From assembly GCA_039720395.1 (NCBI GenBank), contig CM077833.1, positions 1,700,797-1,764,796 on the forward strand: 64,000 nt of DNA. Direction: 5' to 3'. The position numbers were made by a program, and so were the translations under genes. Shown here one piece after another: positions 12,201 through 22,998 of the stretch; position 1 is the stretch's first letter; each line of letters starts with the position of its first letter. A model generated the notes under the pieces. That model was not told the DNA's origin, searched no databases, and worked only from the letters and a program-made list of their open reading frames with translations. Source of the DNA: Liquidambar formosana. Lineage: Eukaryota; Streptophyta; Magnoliopsida; Saxifragales; Altingiaceae.

Positions 12201-12438
12201 CAAGATGGAACGAATAAGTCATCTGTGGCTGTTGGATTGCTTTATTGAAGATGGATGGTGGAGATTAAATGGGCTATTTTTAACATGTTAAATATCAATA
12301 TTTTAATTCATTCCATACAAGGGTAAAATAGACTTTTTCTTTTTCCGTCAACGGCGTACCCCCCCAACACAATATGGGGGGTTTTTTTGGTAGGTTTTTT
12401 AATAGAAGGGGGTAACCTGCAAAATGGGTAATAATAGG

Positions 12439-12441
<3 letters not shown>

Positions 12442-12481
<40 letters not shown>
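12442..12481 (+). repeat. poly-T tract (about 40 T)
   Basis: Homopolymer inside the right terminal inverted repeat of the MULE; its length is unlikely to be reliable in an assembly. Confidence 0.9.
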
Positions 12482-12639
12482 CATTTTACCCTATTTTTAA
12501 ACTATTCTCCTTTAATTTTACAAAGTGTACATCTATCATGGTAAGTCATAGTTACTATGATGGTTGGCATGGCTAAGGAGAAGATAAATGAGACATGATA
12601 GTAGGTGGAGGTCAGATTTTGAATAGTAAAAGAAAAAGT

Positions 12640-12790
12640 GCCTAGCATATGTAACTCAGATGGCATTTCCCATCCAATTGGGTGTGGGGGGGGGGGTTTA
12701 AGGGAGGTCGAGAGTTAAAGTCCCCGTGTGTGTGTGGGTGTGCGAGTTTCTAATGAGTGAAAAAAGAAAAAAGAAAAAAAGAAGAAGAAT
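12640..12790 (+). mobile_element. probable SINE, plus strand
   Basis: The head 'gcctagcatatgtaactcag' continuing into ATGGCA resembles a tRNA-type box A (TRGCNNAGTNGG-like). About 50 bases on, 'aggtcgagagttaaagtccc' resembles a degenerate box B. A GT-rich stretch, 'gagtttctaatgag' and an A-rich tail (to about 12790) follow. This is the layout of plant tRNA-derived SINEs. A G11 run (12685-12697) interrupts the head. Confidence 0.5.
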
Positions 12791-14179
12791 AGTGAAAGAA
12801 AAAGCGAGAAGGGGAGAAGATAAATGAAAGAGATAGAGAGTACAAAAGGAAGTAATATCATGTGGAGCAAAACAGTAGACAATAAAAAATAATATAAAAA
12901 ATTAAGTATTAATTTAAAAATACTACTTTTCATTACATGTTTAATATAACTTTTTATTTTGATTAATATTAATCTCTATCAATTTCTAATTGTTGCGGTG
13001 TTTTCCAAAATTTTACTTGTTTACGGATTATTTCTTTTTCTCTCTCTCTTTTTAATTATTTATTTATTTATTTATTTATTTTGTGTGATTTTTTCTTGAG
13101 AAATTGTATTTTCTTAAATTATTTTACATTCTCTGAAGTGAGCTACAAAAATTATTATCATTTGTGAAAACAACTACAAATCAAGATGGTCCACGTGCAA
13201 CGCACGTGTACGCCAACTAGTTCTCTAAAATAGTAAAATATATTTGTTAATATAATATGTCAATTAAATTGAAAAGACATAGACAAAAATAAATAAAATA
13301 GTTTGATCAAAATAATCTTTGGTGTGATGTTAGCATAATGTATCACATAAAATTTAATTATACTCCCGAAAAAGATAAATTATTTTGAAAAACAATTAAT
13401 TTAATGGTGGAAACTTGTAAAAAATGAAGGAACTGATATATTATGATATTTGGTGGAAAAAGATTAAAATTCTCTAGAGCCTAGCCCATCCCACAATCAT
13501 GGTTTTAACATGTTGGTATATACCAAAGCAAGTATAGTCATTGTAGGTGTCTCAAAATCCGACGGTGGAGATTGTAAAATGCATGACAATGATGAATCTT
13601 GGCCTTTCATGAGGTTTCGAGTGAGTTTCACAAAGAGTGAAAAACCATGGGGAAAAATATCAAAAATATGTTTGAGATCAGAGCATAAAAAGATAAGAGA
13701 AAAGTTTAGACTGAGAAAGAGAATAAAAGAAAAATCTAGAAGGAGAAGAAAATAAGAAAAAGTATAAATCTTTTCAACTTAATGTAATTAACCATATGGA
13801 AGAATTTTGATTAAAATAGATTTTTTTTTTTAATTTTATTCGTGTCGGAAGTAGATTGGGAGAATCTGAAGATTCTGGTGGATTTTGTTTTCTATTTTAA
13901 TCCTCCTTTCCTCTGTTTATCTCTCTTTTTAATTATGACTATTTATAGTTTTATACGTTTAATTTTTAAGAGGGGAAATAAATACGCATAAAGAAAACAG
14001 AAAAATATAGTACAGTTTATTAAGTTTGGGTTGAACATTGTATAGTATGAGTTTTCTAATCCTCCCACATAAAAACAAAGAGATATGCAATGAATACTAA
14101 GCGTCAACTTACCTCCACTGCGTTAGAAAGAGTAAGTAATACCAAAAAAAAAAAAAAAAAAAAAGGGGAGGAATTTATC
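12791..14179. other. AT-rich intergenic stretch without recognised genes
   Basis: Contains (TTTA)n at about 13050-13080, purine-rich low-complexity sequence at 13650-13760 (source of a spurious basic open frame) and the right end of the possible outer inverted element near 13220. I see no conserved protein or RNA gene. Confidence 0.6.
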
Positions 14180-14316
14180 TTTTGGTAATCACTTGCTAGC
14201 TTAATACTAAACAAAGAAAGTTAGTAGTCTTTTTGAAGTACTTATCAAGTCAATTTGTAGTAAGTTGACAAACAATATCCTTTGTTTGGTATTAAGTAGG
14301 AAAGTGATCACTAAAA
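14180..14316. mobile_element. foldback MITE, copy 1
   Basis: The left end 'ttttggtaatcacttgctag' (then CTTAATACTAAACAAA) is the imperfect reverse complement of the right end 'tttgtttggtattaagtagg' (then AAAGTGATCACTAAAA). The two ~36-bp arms enclose about 65 bases. No transposase. The superfamily cannot be assigned without a clear TSD. Confidence 0.6.
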
Positions 14317-14363
14317 TTAGTTTTCCCAGAAGTCACTAAAAGTAACTTTTTGGAAAAATTATA

Positions 14364-14502
14364 TTTTAGTGACTGCTTCCTAACTTAATACGAAACCATA
14401 AAAGTTAGTTGTCATTTTGGCGCACATTGGTAGTCAATTTGTAGTAAGTTGACAGATAATATCATTTTTAATGGAATTAGGTTGGAAAAACCGTTACTAA
14501 AA
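14364..14502. mobile_element. foldback MITE, copy 2
   Basis: A second, diverged copy of the preceding foldback. Arms start 'ttttagtgactgcttcctaa' and end 'ggttggaaaaaccgttacta' plus AAA, and it shares the centre 'gtcaatttgtagtaagttga' with copy 1. Two copies within 50 bp of each other suggest tandem duplication or targeting of one copy by another. Confidence 0.6.
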
Positions 14503-15049
14503 GGTAATTTTACCAAAAATGCTTTCTCCCATTACCACTGTTTCAGCATGTGAAAGGGAAAAAAGAAAAAGGAAAAGAAAAAGAAAAAAAAATCATATGT
14601 TGACATGTGGCACAAACAGGTTACCTTTCCTCCGTTTTAGATATATATAATAGATGTTACATATCTCATTTTTTTCCCTAAATTCAAGATCACAAATGAG
14701 GTGGCATGCATCTTGATATTGGATATATATAGCTATTTAAACTCAAATTTTAAAACTCAAATTTATTATTGTTATAATGTTACATCATTTGAGATGTTGA
14801 ATTTGAGAAAACAATTTAAGACTCAAATTTAAAAATTCAAACTTATGGTTGTTATAATTTTACTTTTTTATTATACCCTTTAAATGTGGGTATCTTAAGC
14901 CTACTCTCTCGCTAAGATATTTAGACTTAGATTAGTCACATGCTATGTACAACCCACCTACCAATCCACATATTAATTGAAAGTTTAAACTTGAAACATT
15001 CAAGCATCCAGCGGTAGTTGACATATACTTGCGGATTTTTAAGACAATA
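14503..15049. other. AT-rich intergenic stretch, nothing recognised
   Basis: A/T-rich sequence with repeated 'aaactcaaatttaaaa' phrases (about 14740-14840), which form a short local duplication. No gene seen. Confidence 0.6.
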
Positions 15050-15262
15050 CTTTTTTTTTTTTTTTTTTGACCAAACGATAAGAGAATACACACCCACCCA
15101 CTCACGCAATCACGCGGAATTGAAATCAAGACTTCCGCAAACTTTATATCCCAATTAGGATAGGATATGTCACTAGACCTACTGAACATTGGCAAGACGA
15201 GACTCGACCCGAAGCCCCGACTTTTCTGACTGAAACCAGTTAAGCAAGGCTCGCTGGTTAAG
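15050..15262 (-). mobile_element. probable SINE, minus strand
   Basis: Read on the minus strand: a head with 'ccttgcttaactggtttcag' (box A-like), then 'ggcttcgggtcgagtctcgt' (box B-like), a body of about 150 bases and a terminal poly-A (poly-T at 15052-15068 on the plus strand). This matches the structure of tRNA-derived SINEs. The small open frames over it are not genes. Confidence 0.6.
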
Positions 15263-16078
15263 CCTGGACCTTTGATTGGTCCAACCTAGGAATTAAACAG
15301 GTATTGCGAAAAATCAGGTGAATGACATGACCGCATACAGGGTTAGATGATTTAAAACCACTTATGATATGGTAATACACAGAAGAGAAGGGATGGGATA
15401 TATATAGTAAATGGCAAGAAAACAGAAAGAAAGCGTGCAATTGAATCAAGTAAATTAATATCTGAAACCCCTCAAGGTCGTACCCACATGTGCCCAAGCA
15501 ATGGTGACTGCGTCTCCAACTGTTATTATTATTTATTAAGACCAAGCCCAAAATTATTAATAAAAGTTGATATTAAATTACAGCCGTCCAATCAAATGTG
15601 AAAATCCCCAGAAGAAGTAGTGGCTGTTTTTCCGAGCCTTGCTTTGGGAACAATCAAATATCCCATATAATTATAATTATATTATTTCTTATTTTCTCGG
15701 GATCGTTTATTGATTTAAATAGTGCAATTATGCTAAATGCTAAGAACTAGTGGTTACCGACTTGTGTCTGGCGCGTGAATTCTACAATCAAATACTCTTC
15801 TCTACGTTCAACGTACCAAAAAAAATAAAAATAATTATAATAATAATAAAAAATAAAATACTCTCCTATATATATATATAGATGTCAAGAAATTACCCAA
15901 TTCCCATGCCAGGGTCATCATTGATAACCTTTCCATGTGGACAGGAAATTTTACAACTTATTTAAGAAATGATTCATCAATTAGGAACTTAACTATTTTT
16001 TTATTCATGATAATATGTTATAATTTGTTGATTTGTTGATGACGACGTAATTAGTTGATTTGCAATTTTCATATATTA
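15263..16078. other. intergenic stretch, nothing recognised
   Basis: AT-rich with short TA runs (about 15868-15882). The open frame 15551-15258 (minus) has no recognisable family features and is probably chance. Confidence 0.5.
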
Positions 16079-17367
16079 GAAAGTGTAAATGCAATTACAA
16101 ATGCACCACTTCTAGTTTTTGAAATTACAATAATCTCTTAACCTAGTTTATAAAATAAACTACAATGACACTCTTTTAACCTAACAACTTTTAATAATGA
16201 ATTCCATCCCAATTGAGTGATGTCATGGTTAAATTTTTTAAAAATACCTAGATTACCCTTAGATGCTATTTAAACATTTAAACAATAGAAATCCACCTAA
16301 TTTCACATTTCTTGTCTTCCTAAATAAAGCAAACACTCTCATGCTCTTCCCAAATTTTTTTAATGTATTTTTTATTAAAAAATCCGTTCTTATTTTCACT
16401 CACCACTTATCTCTACATTCTAAAAAATAGAGCATCAAGCTCAATTAAAATTTTTTTTATAAAAGAAAGGTTCAATTAAAAAAAAAGCATGAAAAAAAAA
16501 AAAAAACCCTCTATTCTACACGTCGTAGTCAATCGACTAACTACGTACCCCACCAAAGCTTCTCCACATTTGTATATCTCGTTATCTATAGGAAGCTTTA
16601 AGGTACTTTTCTTTTTTTTTCTTTTTCTAATAAATAAAAACAGACTTGATGACCTCTTTCAGATGCTTTTTTGGCTTGCTTCAACCTTGGGGTTGTTAAA
16701 CTATGTAGGCATTGGCAGAACTAGGTAGGGGAAAAGGATTTTGTGTACGTTGAGTGGAGATAAATAATAAAAGATAAATCATAAAATATGTATACAAAAT
16801 TATAAATTTGAAAAAATTGTGTCGGGGCGGTGGCTCCCAAATGTTTTAGATGTTATGTTTTGTTATCAAGAAACTTGTGGAATATGAATTTTTTTAATAA
16901 TTTATGTTTATGGTTTTTTATTTTTATTTTTTATTTTTAATTTTTTAAATGGGCTTAAACTTTGTTTTGGAGTAATAGACCAAAATTTTGATGCCCTATT
17001 TTTAATTAAAAAATTAATTATTTAAGAAGAAGAGGAAAATAGATAACTAAAAAATTTTTTATTTGCGAAGAAGAAGCCCTATTCAACTAAAATGTTGCAT
17101 TATAAATAAAAACAATGTTTTATTTAGAAGGATAATATTGTCATTTTTTTTTTTTTTTTTTTTTCGATCAACAAAAAATTATATATATTAAGAAAAAAGA
17201 GGCAAGATACACCCAACAAAAATGAGTAATAATGTCATTTACATTACACTAATAACATCCGTTACTCAATAAGACTTAATAGGGGGTTGTTAGTGTAATT
17301 ACAAAAACAAGAGGGGATTGATTTATTTGTAATTGTCATGAACTAGAGTGTATAAGTGTAATTTATC
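16079..17367. mobile_element. possible degenerate inverted-repeat element
   Basis: The left end ('aattacaaatgcaccacttc', then TAGTTTTTGAAATTACAA) and the reverse complement of the right end ('aattacacttatacactcta', then GTTCATGACAATTACAAA) align over about 45 bases with mismatches. Flanks show a near-duplication CATATATTA / CATATATAT. The size and 9-base flank similarity would fit a decayed MULE, but the evidence is thin. Confidence 0.3.
17134..17239 (-). mobile_element. 5'-truncated LINE tail, minus strand
   Basis: On the minus strand 'gcctcttttttcttaatata' runs into 'aattttttgttgatcg' and then poly-A, a typical plant L1 3' end. The flanks carry AATATTGTCATT (17134-17145) and AATAATGTCATT (17228-17239), an 11/12 match consistent with a LINE TSD. 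Only about 80 bp of the element remain. Confidence 0.55.
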
Positions 17368-17397
17368 CATATATATACACAAGGTGTATTTGTGGGG

Positions 17398-17646
17398 ATA
17401 GGTTCTGATGAGTTTGGATTTGGTGCTAGGTTGATAAAACTCAAAATCGGGTCAAATTCATTGGTGTGGATGATGGGTTGGATGGATTAAATTAAAAGTT
17501 GAAAAAATTGCTATTAAAATGATCAAAATGATTTCAATGGGTAACTTTTTTAATTTTTAATTCGAACCATTCAACCCACCATCTAGTAGTGTGAATTAAC
17601 TCGGCAATGTGTTGAATTTTTCAGGGAATCCAAACTCGGTTCTGAC
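17398..17646. mobile_element. possible foldback MITE upstream of the NAC gene
   Basis: 'ggttctgatgagtttggatt' at the left and 'aatccaaactcggttctgac' at the right are imperfect inverted repeats about 245 bp apart, with further inverted similarity inside ('gatgggttggatgg' versus 'ccattcaacccacc'). It lies roughly 250 bp upstream of the NAC TATA box. Confidence 0.4.
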
Positions 17647-17888
17647 TTCAAGAAGGCTCGCATTGATTTAAGTATCAATATACGTACACCTGTGATAGGG
17701 AAGTGAATACACGCTCCATAAATGCGAGCAGAGAAAGCATTTCCACAGGGTAAACTATAGCAAAAATGATGTTGCTAGTCTCATTCCTTTCACTTGCTTT
17801 TTACGATAGCTTTAAGCTTCCCCGCCGGCGTAGTCACCGGCCGTCAACTTTTTCACATCACCATACCTCCTCGTTGACACACATGAGA

Positions 17889-17897
17889 TATATAAAG
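17889..17897 (+). promoter_or_regulatory. TATA box of the NAC gene
   Basis: TATATAAAG lies 173 bp upstream of the start codon, leaving a 5' UTR of about 140 bp that contains a long GA repeat. It is the best TATA match in the 300 bp before the gene. Confidence 0.55.
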
Positions 17898-17966
17898 CAT
17901 ATTACAACATGCCCACGTAGAAATGATCGCTTAAAGTTTACATACAGCTGGGAGAGCTAGAAAGAG

Positions 17967-17968
<2 letters not shown>

Positions 17969-18021
<53 letters not shown>

Positions 18022-18023
18022 GG
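17969..18023 (+). repeat. (GA)n microsatellite in the NAC 5' UTR
   Basis: More than 20 GA units with one GG interruption, ending about 40 bp before the start codon. GA-rich 5' UTRs are common in plant genes; the tract is likely to vary in length between alleles. Confidence 0.9.
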
Positions 18024-18061
18024 TCAACTGTTGTTGTTGCTCACATTGTTCATACTTGCTC

Positions 18062-18309
18062 ATGGCTTCATCTAGTGGTGGTGGTGGTGGTGGTGGAGGT
18101 GGTGGTGGTGTGCCACCAGGGTTCCGGTTCCACCCGACGGATGAAGAGCTCCTTCACTACTACTTGAAGAAGAAAATTTCATTTCAAAAGTTTGACATGG
18201 AGGTGATTAGAGAAGTTGATTTGAATAAGATTGAGCCATGGGACTTGCAAGGTATTGTAGTAATTTGAACTGCAGTTTTGGTTTTCTATAAGATATATAG
18301 CTAGTGGCT

Positions 18310-18353
<44 letters not shown>

Positions 18354-19948
18354 GGGGGGTTTAACAGTCCATATAATACAGATTATATTAATTTATATGG
18401 ATAATTTCTATTTGTTTTGGTAAAAAGGTACTTGAGACTTACTTGGAACTGTAGTGCGTTTGGATGCCGAGAAAAGGATAAAAGAAAACAAAAGTGGCTA
18501 TAAAATCTTGCATTTTGTTCATGTATATAAGAGCAACTCCAAGTCCCTTTGTTAGCTAAAATAGGTAGCAAGAGATTGGAATCTAGAGTTGAAAATAAAC
18601 AGATTTGTAAAATCAGCTTAACATACGAACCCAACCAACTACAAGAAGTAATATTTCATTTTCTTGTCTTTTGCTGAACTTTTCTGTCTAACCAATCGAA
18701 TACATATTTCCGATTGTTTCTTTAATTTAAAATGCGAACATGAGTGAAAATTAATTACATAAGCACAAAAAAAAAAAAAAAAAAAAAAAAACCCAGAAGA
18801 AATTAACCATTCTTCTTTATCAGATTATTTTTCTTCAAAGTACGTAGTCCATGGCCAAGATTGTAGCTAGAATCATTAATTATATTACGGTTGATAGAAT
18901 AAACTAGCTAGGAGGTTTAATTTCTTATGGAATAGAACAATAGAAGTAGTAATTAATACTGTACGTATATGTTCAGCGGTGAAAGCTTGCCCATTTGGAC
19001 ATCCCATGGACATGATGCAAAGTGGCCTCAATTCTTTTGTTGTCATATTCATTACACCTCTTGTTGCGTCGATCAATTGGCTCCAATTTAAATGATTGAT
19101 GTATGCCATCAATTGCTATGAATATATGGAATTATTTATTTATTTATTTTTATTTTTACATGGGGCATCTAGAAAATATTCCCCTAGTTTTTATTGTAAA
19201 TTAAAAGCTTAACTAAATTATAGATGGGATACTCGATCTTATGGCTAATTTAATAAAAGTTTTTCTTTTTCTGTTTAATGTATTTTTTTAATGTTTAATA
19301 AGGATGTGTAATATATAATGCTAATTAGAACCGTATAATAATTTAAATTACCTTTGACTCTATCACATTCAATTATTTGAGGAAGTAAATTGCAAATTTC
19401 AATAGGGGAAATTTAGATTGGTCGGCCTATGGGAAAATAATCAGTTAATAGTCATTATTAGTTAAGTTAGTATTCATTTTCTAGGAAGTTAGTAGTCATT
19501 TTGCACTTGACTGTAAATATTTTCCTCTAGTTCAATCAATCTAAAATTCCCCCATTTCAATATGACTCATCTTTTAGAGCTTGATTATACATTTTTTTTT
19601 TTTGCCTTTTTTGACAATCAATATTAACAAAGGGATATTAAATGCTTCTCTATAAGCTTAAATCTAAGATCACTCACTTAATAAGTGGGGCAAATGCCAC
19701 TACGCTACTATGCCATTAGTTTCAGAACTCATACTTGGATATGCAATTTGAAATGGCAACTCCCAATGCATGATGCTAATATAACTTATAACAAGTCAGC
19801 ACATGTTATAAGTTATATTAGAACCATGCATTGGGAGTTGTCCTTTATGCATTAGTTCAATGTACCTCATAATCCATTAATGCATGAGAAACAACCTTCA
19901 ATGTGGGATTTGATACAAATTATATCAACACGTGCTCAATTGATCACC

Positions 19949-19990
<42 letters not shown>

Positions 19991-22595
19991 ATGATGATCA
20001 GGTAAGAACGTGTTGATCGACATAACTTACATCAACATCCCCGTTAAGAGTTGTACTTTGTGCATTAGTGGAATATAAGGTATATTGGACCAATGTAAGG
20101 GATACAACTCCCAATACATGGTGCTGATATAACTTATATCAAGATGAGTTGATGGAAACATACATAACCGTATGTATATAAATATATATGTATATATATA
20201 AGCCACAAAGATTTCTTATTCTGTGGAAATTTAATTATATGTTCTAGCTATGTGGCTGAAACAATCAAATCATATTTTAGTTGAAACAGATATTCTACAT
20301 GAATATATATACATGTGTGGAACAATTTGTGATATGCACATATTGAGTGAACTTTTGTTCCGCATAAATGTACAGAGAGATGTAGGATTGGCTCGACCCC
20401 ACAAAATGAGTGGTATTTCTTCAGCCACAAAGATAGGAAGTATCCAACAGGGTCAAGGACAAATAGAGCGACGAATGCTGGGTTTTGGAAGGCAACAGGG
20501 AGGGACAAATGCATAAGGAACAACTTCAAGAAGATTGGTATGAGGAAAACCCTTGTTTTCTATCGCGGTCGAGCACCCCATGGCCAGAAGACTGACTGGA
20601 TCATGCATGAGTATAGGCTGGAAGATGGTGATGATGCTCAAGGGAACTCCAGTGTATGTCTCTCTCTCTCCCTCCCTCTCTCTCAATTGCATGGGCTTAA
20701 TTAAGGAAACCCCAATAAAATTCTTGCCAAATTTTCGGTTGATACAATATTGACTTGTCCCATGCATAGAGTGCTTAAAATTAAAATTTCTTTTTAAAAT
20801 TTCAAAATAAAGGTGAGTTTAATTTATATATGAATCGGGTCATGCACGCAAGCTCATAAAATCGAGTACATAATTGGGTATAATGCACGTGGCACACATT
20901 TGGGGGAGTGGCCCATCTAAAGGCACCCATTTATTTGGATTTGGAAGGCTATGAAGTTGATTTCTAGGTCAAAGGTCAACCCTAATCATCAACAATCTTA
21001 ATAGTAAGATCTGTCCATTTGTAAGGATCATTGACCTTTTCCTTTTTAGGTTGTGTTTGTTACGAGAGAATGAGTAAGAGAATAGAATGATGATTTTATT
21101 AGGTAAAAAAAAGTTAATGTTTGGTAGTCCAAGGAAATGGAATGTCTATTTTTTTGTGGGAGTCCATTCTTTTCAAAGAGGAAATAGTCATTCTCTCTCA
21201 AACCAAGAATGACCATTCTTACTTTTTAAGGAATGAAATTATTAAAAAGTAGGTCCTACCTAATCTATTCCATTCCATCCCCACCACTTACCAAACATTG
21301 GAAAGGAATGGGTTTCATTCCAATATTCATTCCATTTCCACTCTTATTCCATTCCCTTCCTAGCTATTCTATTCACTCAAACCAAACCCAGCCTTAATGT
21401 CTTTGAATTGATACTCAAAATGCCAATTTATTGGGTCTAAAATCTTAGGTACTGCAGCTCATTAAGAGCACCCCCAGCAAAGAAAAAAAAAAATCTAGGT
21501 GCAGCTCCTCACCATCCTAGCTTGGAATGGCTAGCCTGATGGCAATTGGGTTTTGCCCGTTCACCACATTTTGCTGTGCAACTTCTTCCAAATTTAGCGG
21601 AAGGTAGCTACTTTGTATGGTGATGTACGTACGTGGTGAGCACTGATAAGCATGCAACAGCTAGCGTCGTGAATTGATTCTAAAGGAAAGGTTCGGGTTA
21701 CAGTCTCACTACAAAAACATGCACAGAACCCACCACATGTCATGCTTTAACAATTTTAGTTTTCCAAGAAGTTTTAAAAATAAATAAATAAACTGAAATC
21801 TTACCTCGAGAGAACTCAATAGATGCCTAATACGTACTCAAGAGTCGTTAGGTCCTCTAATTAAAAAAGGGTTAGATTATTGCATGCATGTTTTCTAGTG
21901 AGCTTGATCTTTGGATCTACTTTGTTAATTTGTATGTGTAGGAGGATGGCTGGGTGGTTTGTAGGGTGTTCAAGAAAAAGAATTTATTCAAGGTTGGAAA
22001 CGAAGGAGGAAGTAGCATGACCTCAGATCAGCAGCTCAACCATACATCAAGCAGCACTAACCAACCTCGCACCTTCATTAATAACCACAGGGACAATCAA
22101 TACCTACTGCGCCAACACCACCATCAACCCTTTGATCTGTACAAGCAGCCGGCAGACCTAGCCCTTCACTACTCCCACAATAATATTCCAACACCTCACT
22201 ATTCTCACCTAATTCAATCCCAAACCCTAATGCCAACTACCCATCATAAGCCCATTGCCTACGACTTTGCCACTCTCCCCTCCGACTCACCACCGGTTAT
22301 GCTCAAGCAACTCATGACTTCTAACCCTAGAGATTGCGAAAGTGGCAGCGAGAGCCTCCGCTACCAAGCTTGTGAGCCAGGGTTAGAAGTTGGCACTCCT
22401 CCAAACATGGTCAGTGGAAGGGACGAGAACCTGAATGAATGGACCATGCTCGACCGCCTTGTAACTTCTCATCTTGGCCATGAAGACTCATCCAAAGGGG
22501 TGAGGTATGAGGACACAAATGCATCATCATCAGTGCACCAAATCAATCACCTCTCGTTACGCGGAGAGATGGACTTCTGGGGATACGGAAAGTAG
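18062..22595 (+). CDS. BRN1/BRN2-like: NAC-domain transcription factor, BEARSKIN/SOMBRERO type (3 exons)
   Basis: Exons 18062-18251, 20376-20653 and 21942-22595 join with GT-AG introns (2124 and 1288 bp) into 373 codons, the family's usual size. The start is ATG at 18062, giving MASSS then eleven glycines. Exon 1 holds NAC subdomain A ([20 protein letters not shown]) and [13 protein letters not shown]. Exon 2 has [35 protein letters not shown] and [19 protein letters not shown]. Exon 3 opens with [14 protein letters not shown] and continues as a His/Asn/Ser-rich activation region ending MDFWGYGK. The domain sequence and this C-terminal motif are closest to Arabidopsis BEARSKIN1/2 and SOMBRERO, nuclear regulators of root-cap cell maturation and detachment. 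That role is inferred by homology. Both intron positions are those usual for NAC genes. Introns carry MITEs and a C/G homopolymer, but the frame looks intact. Confidence 0.93.
18311..18359 (+). repeat. C41-G8 homopolymer block in NAC intron 1
   Basis: Forty-one C followed directly by eight G, 60 bp after the first splice donor. Such a run is rare in this AT-rich sequence and prone to assembly error. Confidence 0.9.
18360..19750. other. NAC intron 1, left part
   Basis: AT-rich intron sequence with a poly-A run (18767-18791) and (TTTA)n near 19135. Minus-strand open frames at 18383-18634 and 18885-19112 have no recognisable family and are regarded as chance. Confidence 0.6.
19757..20160. mobile_element. 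MITE-like inverted-repeat cluster in NAC intron 1
   Basis: Arms 19757-19793 and 19804-19840 are near-perfect inverted repeats (CAACTCCCAATGCATG... / ...CATGCATTGGGAGTTG). A related copy of the same end sequence occurs at 20110-20150 ('caactcccaatacatggtgc', then TGATATAACTTATATCA). Between them a (TA)n tract (19953-19987) is flanked by inverted 'caacacgt...gatca' and 'tgatc...acgtgttg' segments. The structure suggests two related foldback MITEs, one partly nested. Confidence 0.6.
21049..21393. mobile_element. Tourist-like MITE (PIF/Harbinger type) in NAC intron 2, TSD TTA
   Basis: Ends GGTTGTGTTTGTTA and, reverse-complemented, GGCTGGGTTTGGTTTGAG are imperfect TIRs of 345 bp of noncoding sequence. 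TTA flanks both sides (21046-21048 and 21394-21396), the target duplication of PIF/Harbinger elements. The interior is built of repeated ATTCC/GGAAT phrases. Confidence 0.7.
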
Positions 22596-22998
22596 TGGAT
22601 TAAATTAAGCGGATGGATTATGGCTGTCAATAAGAAAAGCTGCCCCAACCATATTATAAAACACTACATAAGACTATAGTGATTCTTGGATTGTTTTGTT
22701 GCATATAATATGACTCTTTTCATTATACCTGTCTCACTAATTGTTCATTACATTTAATTAAGTTCTGTTGTGATTGAATAAGCTGTTAATAGCAAACCCC
22801 AATTGAAGAACCCTAATTGGAAGGGTACAAGTTTAGAAATCACATCTCCCCCCCCCCCACCCCAAAACCAAAAGAAAAAAAAAAACAAGAAAATGAAAAA
22901 TCTATACCACTTGTAAATGTATGAATCCTGGAAAGACTTTTGATTCTTTAAAATGCTCTTATTGAAAAATCTAATGTCAATAATAGCCTCTTAACTTC
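22596..22998 (+). other. NAC 3' flank
   Basis: The probable 3' UTR follows the stop codon, with an AATAAG-type signal near 22780. Then come a C11 run (about 22849) and A-rich sequence. No further gene is seen before the kinase fragment. Confidence 0.5.

Larger units (their letters stand above)
9615..12491. mobile_element. non-autonomous Mutator-like element (MULE), perfect 9-bp TSD
   Basis: Long terminal inverted repeats begin GGGTAAAATGCAAAAAATCC at 9615. The mirror copy ends CATTTTACCC at 12491, with arms of about 100 bp containing the shared 'cctattattacccattttgc' and ACCCCCCATA blocks. A perfect 9-bp duplication TATTTTTAA flanks it (9606-9614 and 12492-12500). Long TIRs plus a 9-bp TSD define the Mutator superfamily. 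No transposase is present. The interior holds a nested solo LTR (9792-11144) and a GC-richer part (about 11190-12240) with a tandem repeat, which may be captured host sequence. The right TIR contains an expanded T40 tract. Confidence 0.85.
9055..13220. repeat. possible outer inverted-terminal element enclosing the Mutator-like element
   Basis: The left end 'aactagatttagaatctgtg' continuing into CGACGCATGGA, and the reverse complement of the right end ('aactagttggcg', then CACGTGCGTTGCACGTGGA), share AACTAG, spacing and a GTGCG(A/T)(C/T)GCA core. They lie about 4.2 kb apart, mostly filled by the Mutator-like element. The match is weak, and no convincing TSD or transposase was seen. Confidence 0.25.

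Noticed and set aside
12984..13220. Possible end of a LINE or Helitron near 'gtgcaacgcacgtgta'
   Set aside because: No CTRR hairpin end, poly-A tail or TSD was found; kept only as a weak inverted-end finding.
18056..18061. Start of the NAC protein two codons earlier than ATG 18062
   Set aside because: Position 18056 is TTG; the first ATG in frame with the NAC domain is 18062.
17970..18167. Open frame of RERERE repeats overlapping NAC exon 1
   Set aside because: Translation of the (GA)n 5' UTR repeat in the wrong frame relative to the NAC start.
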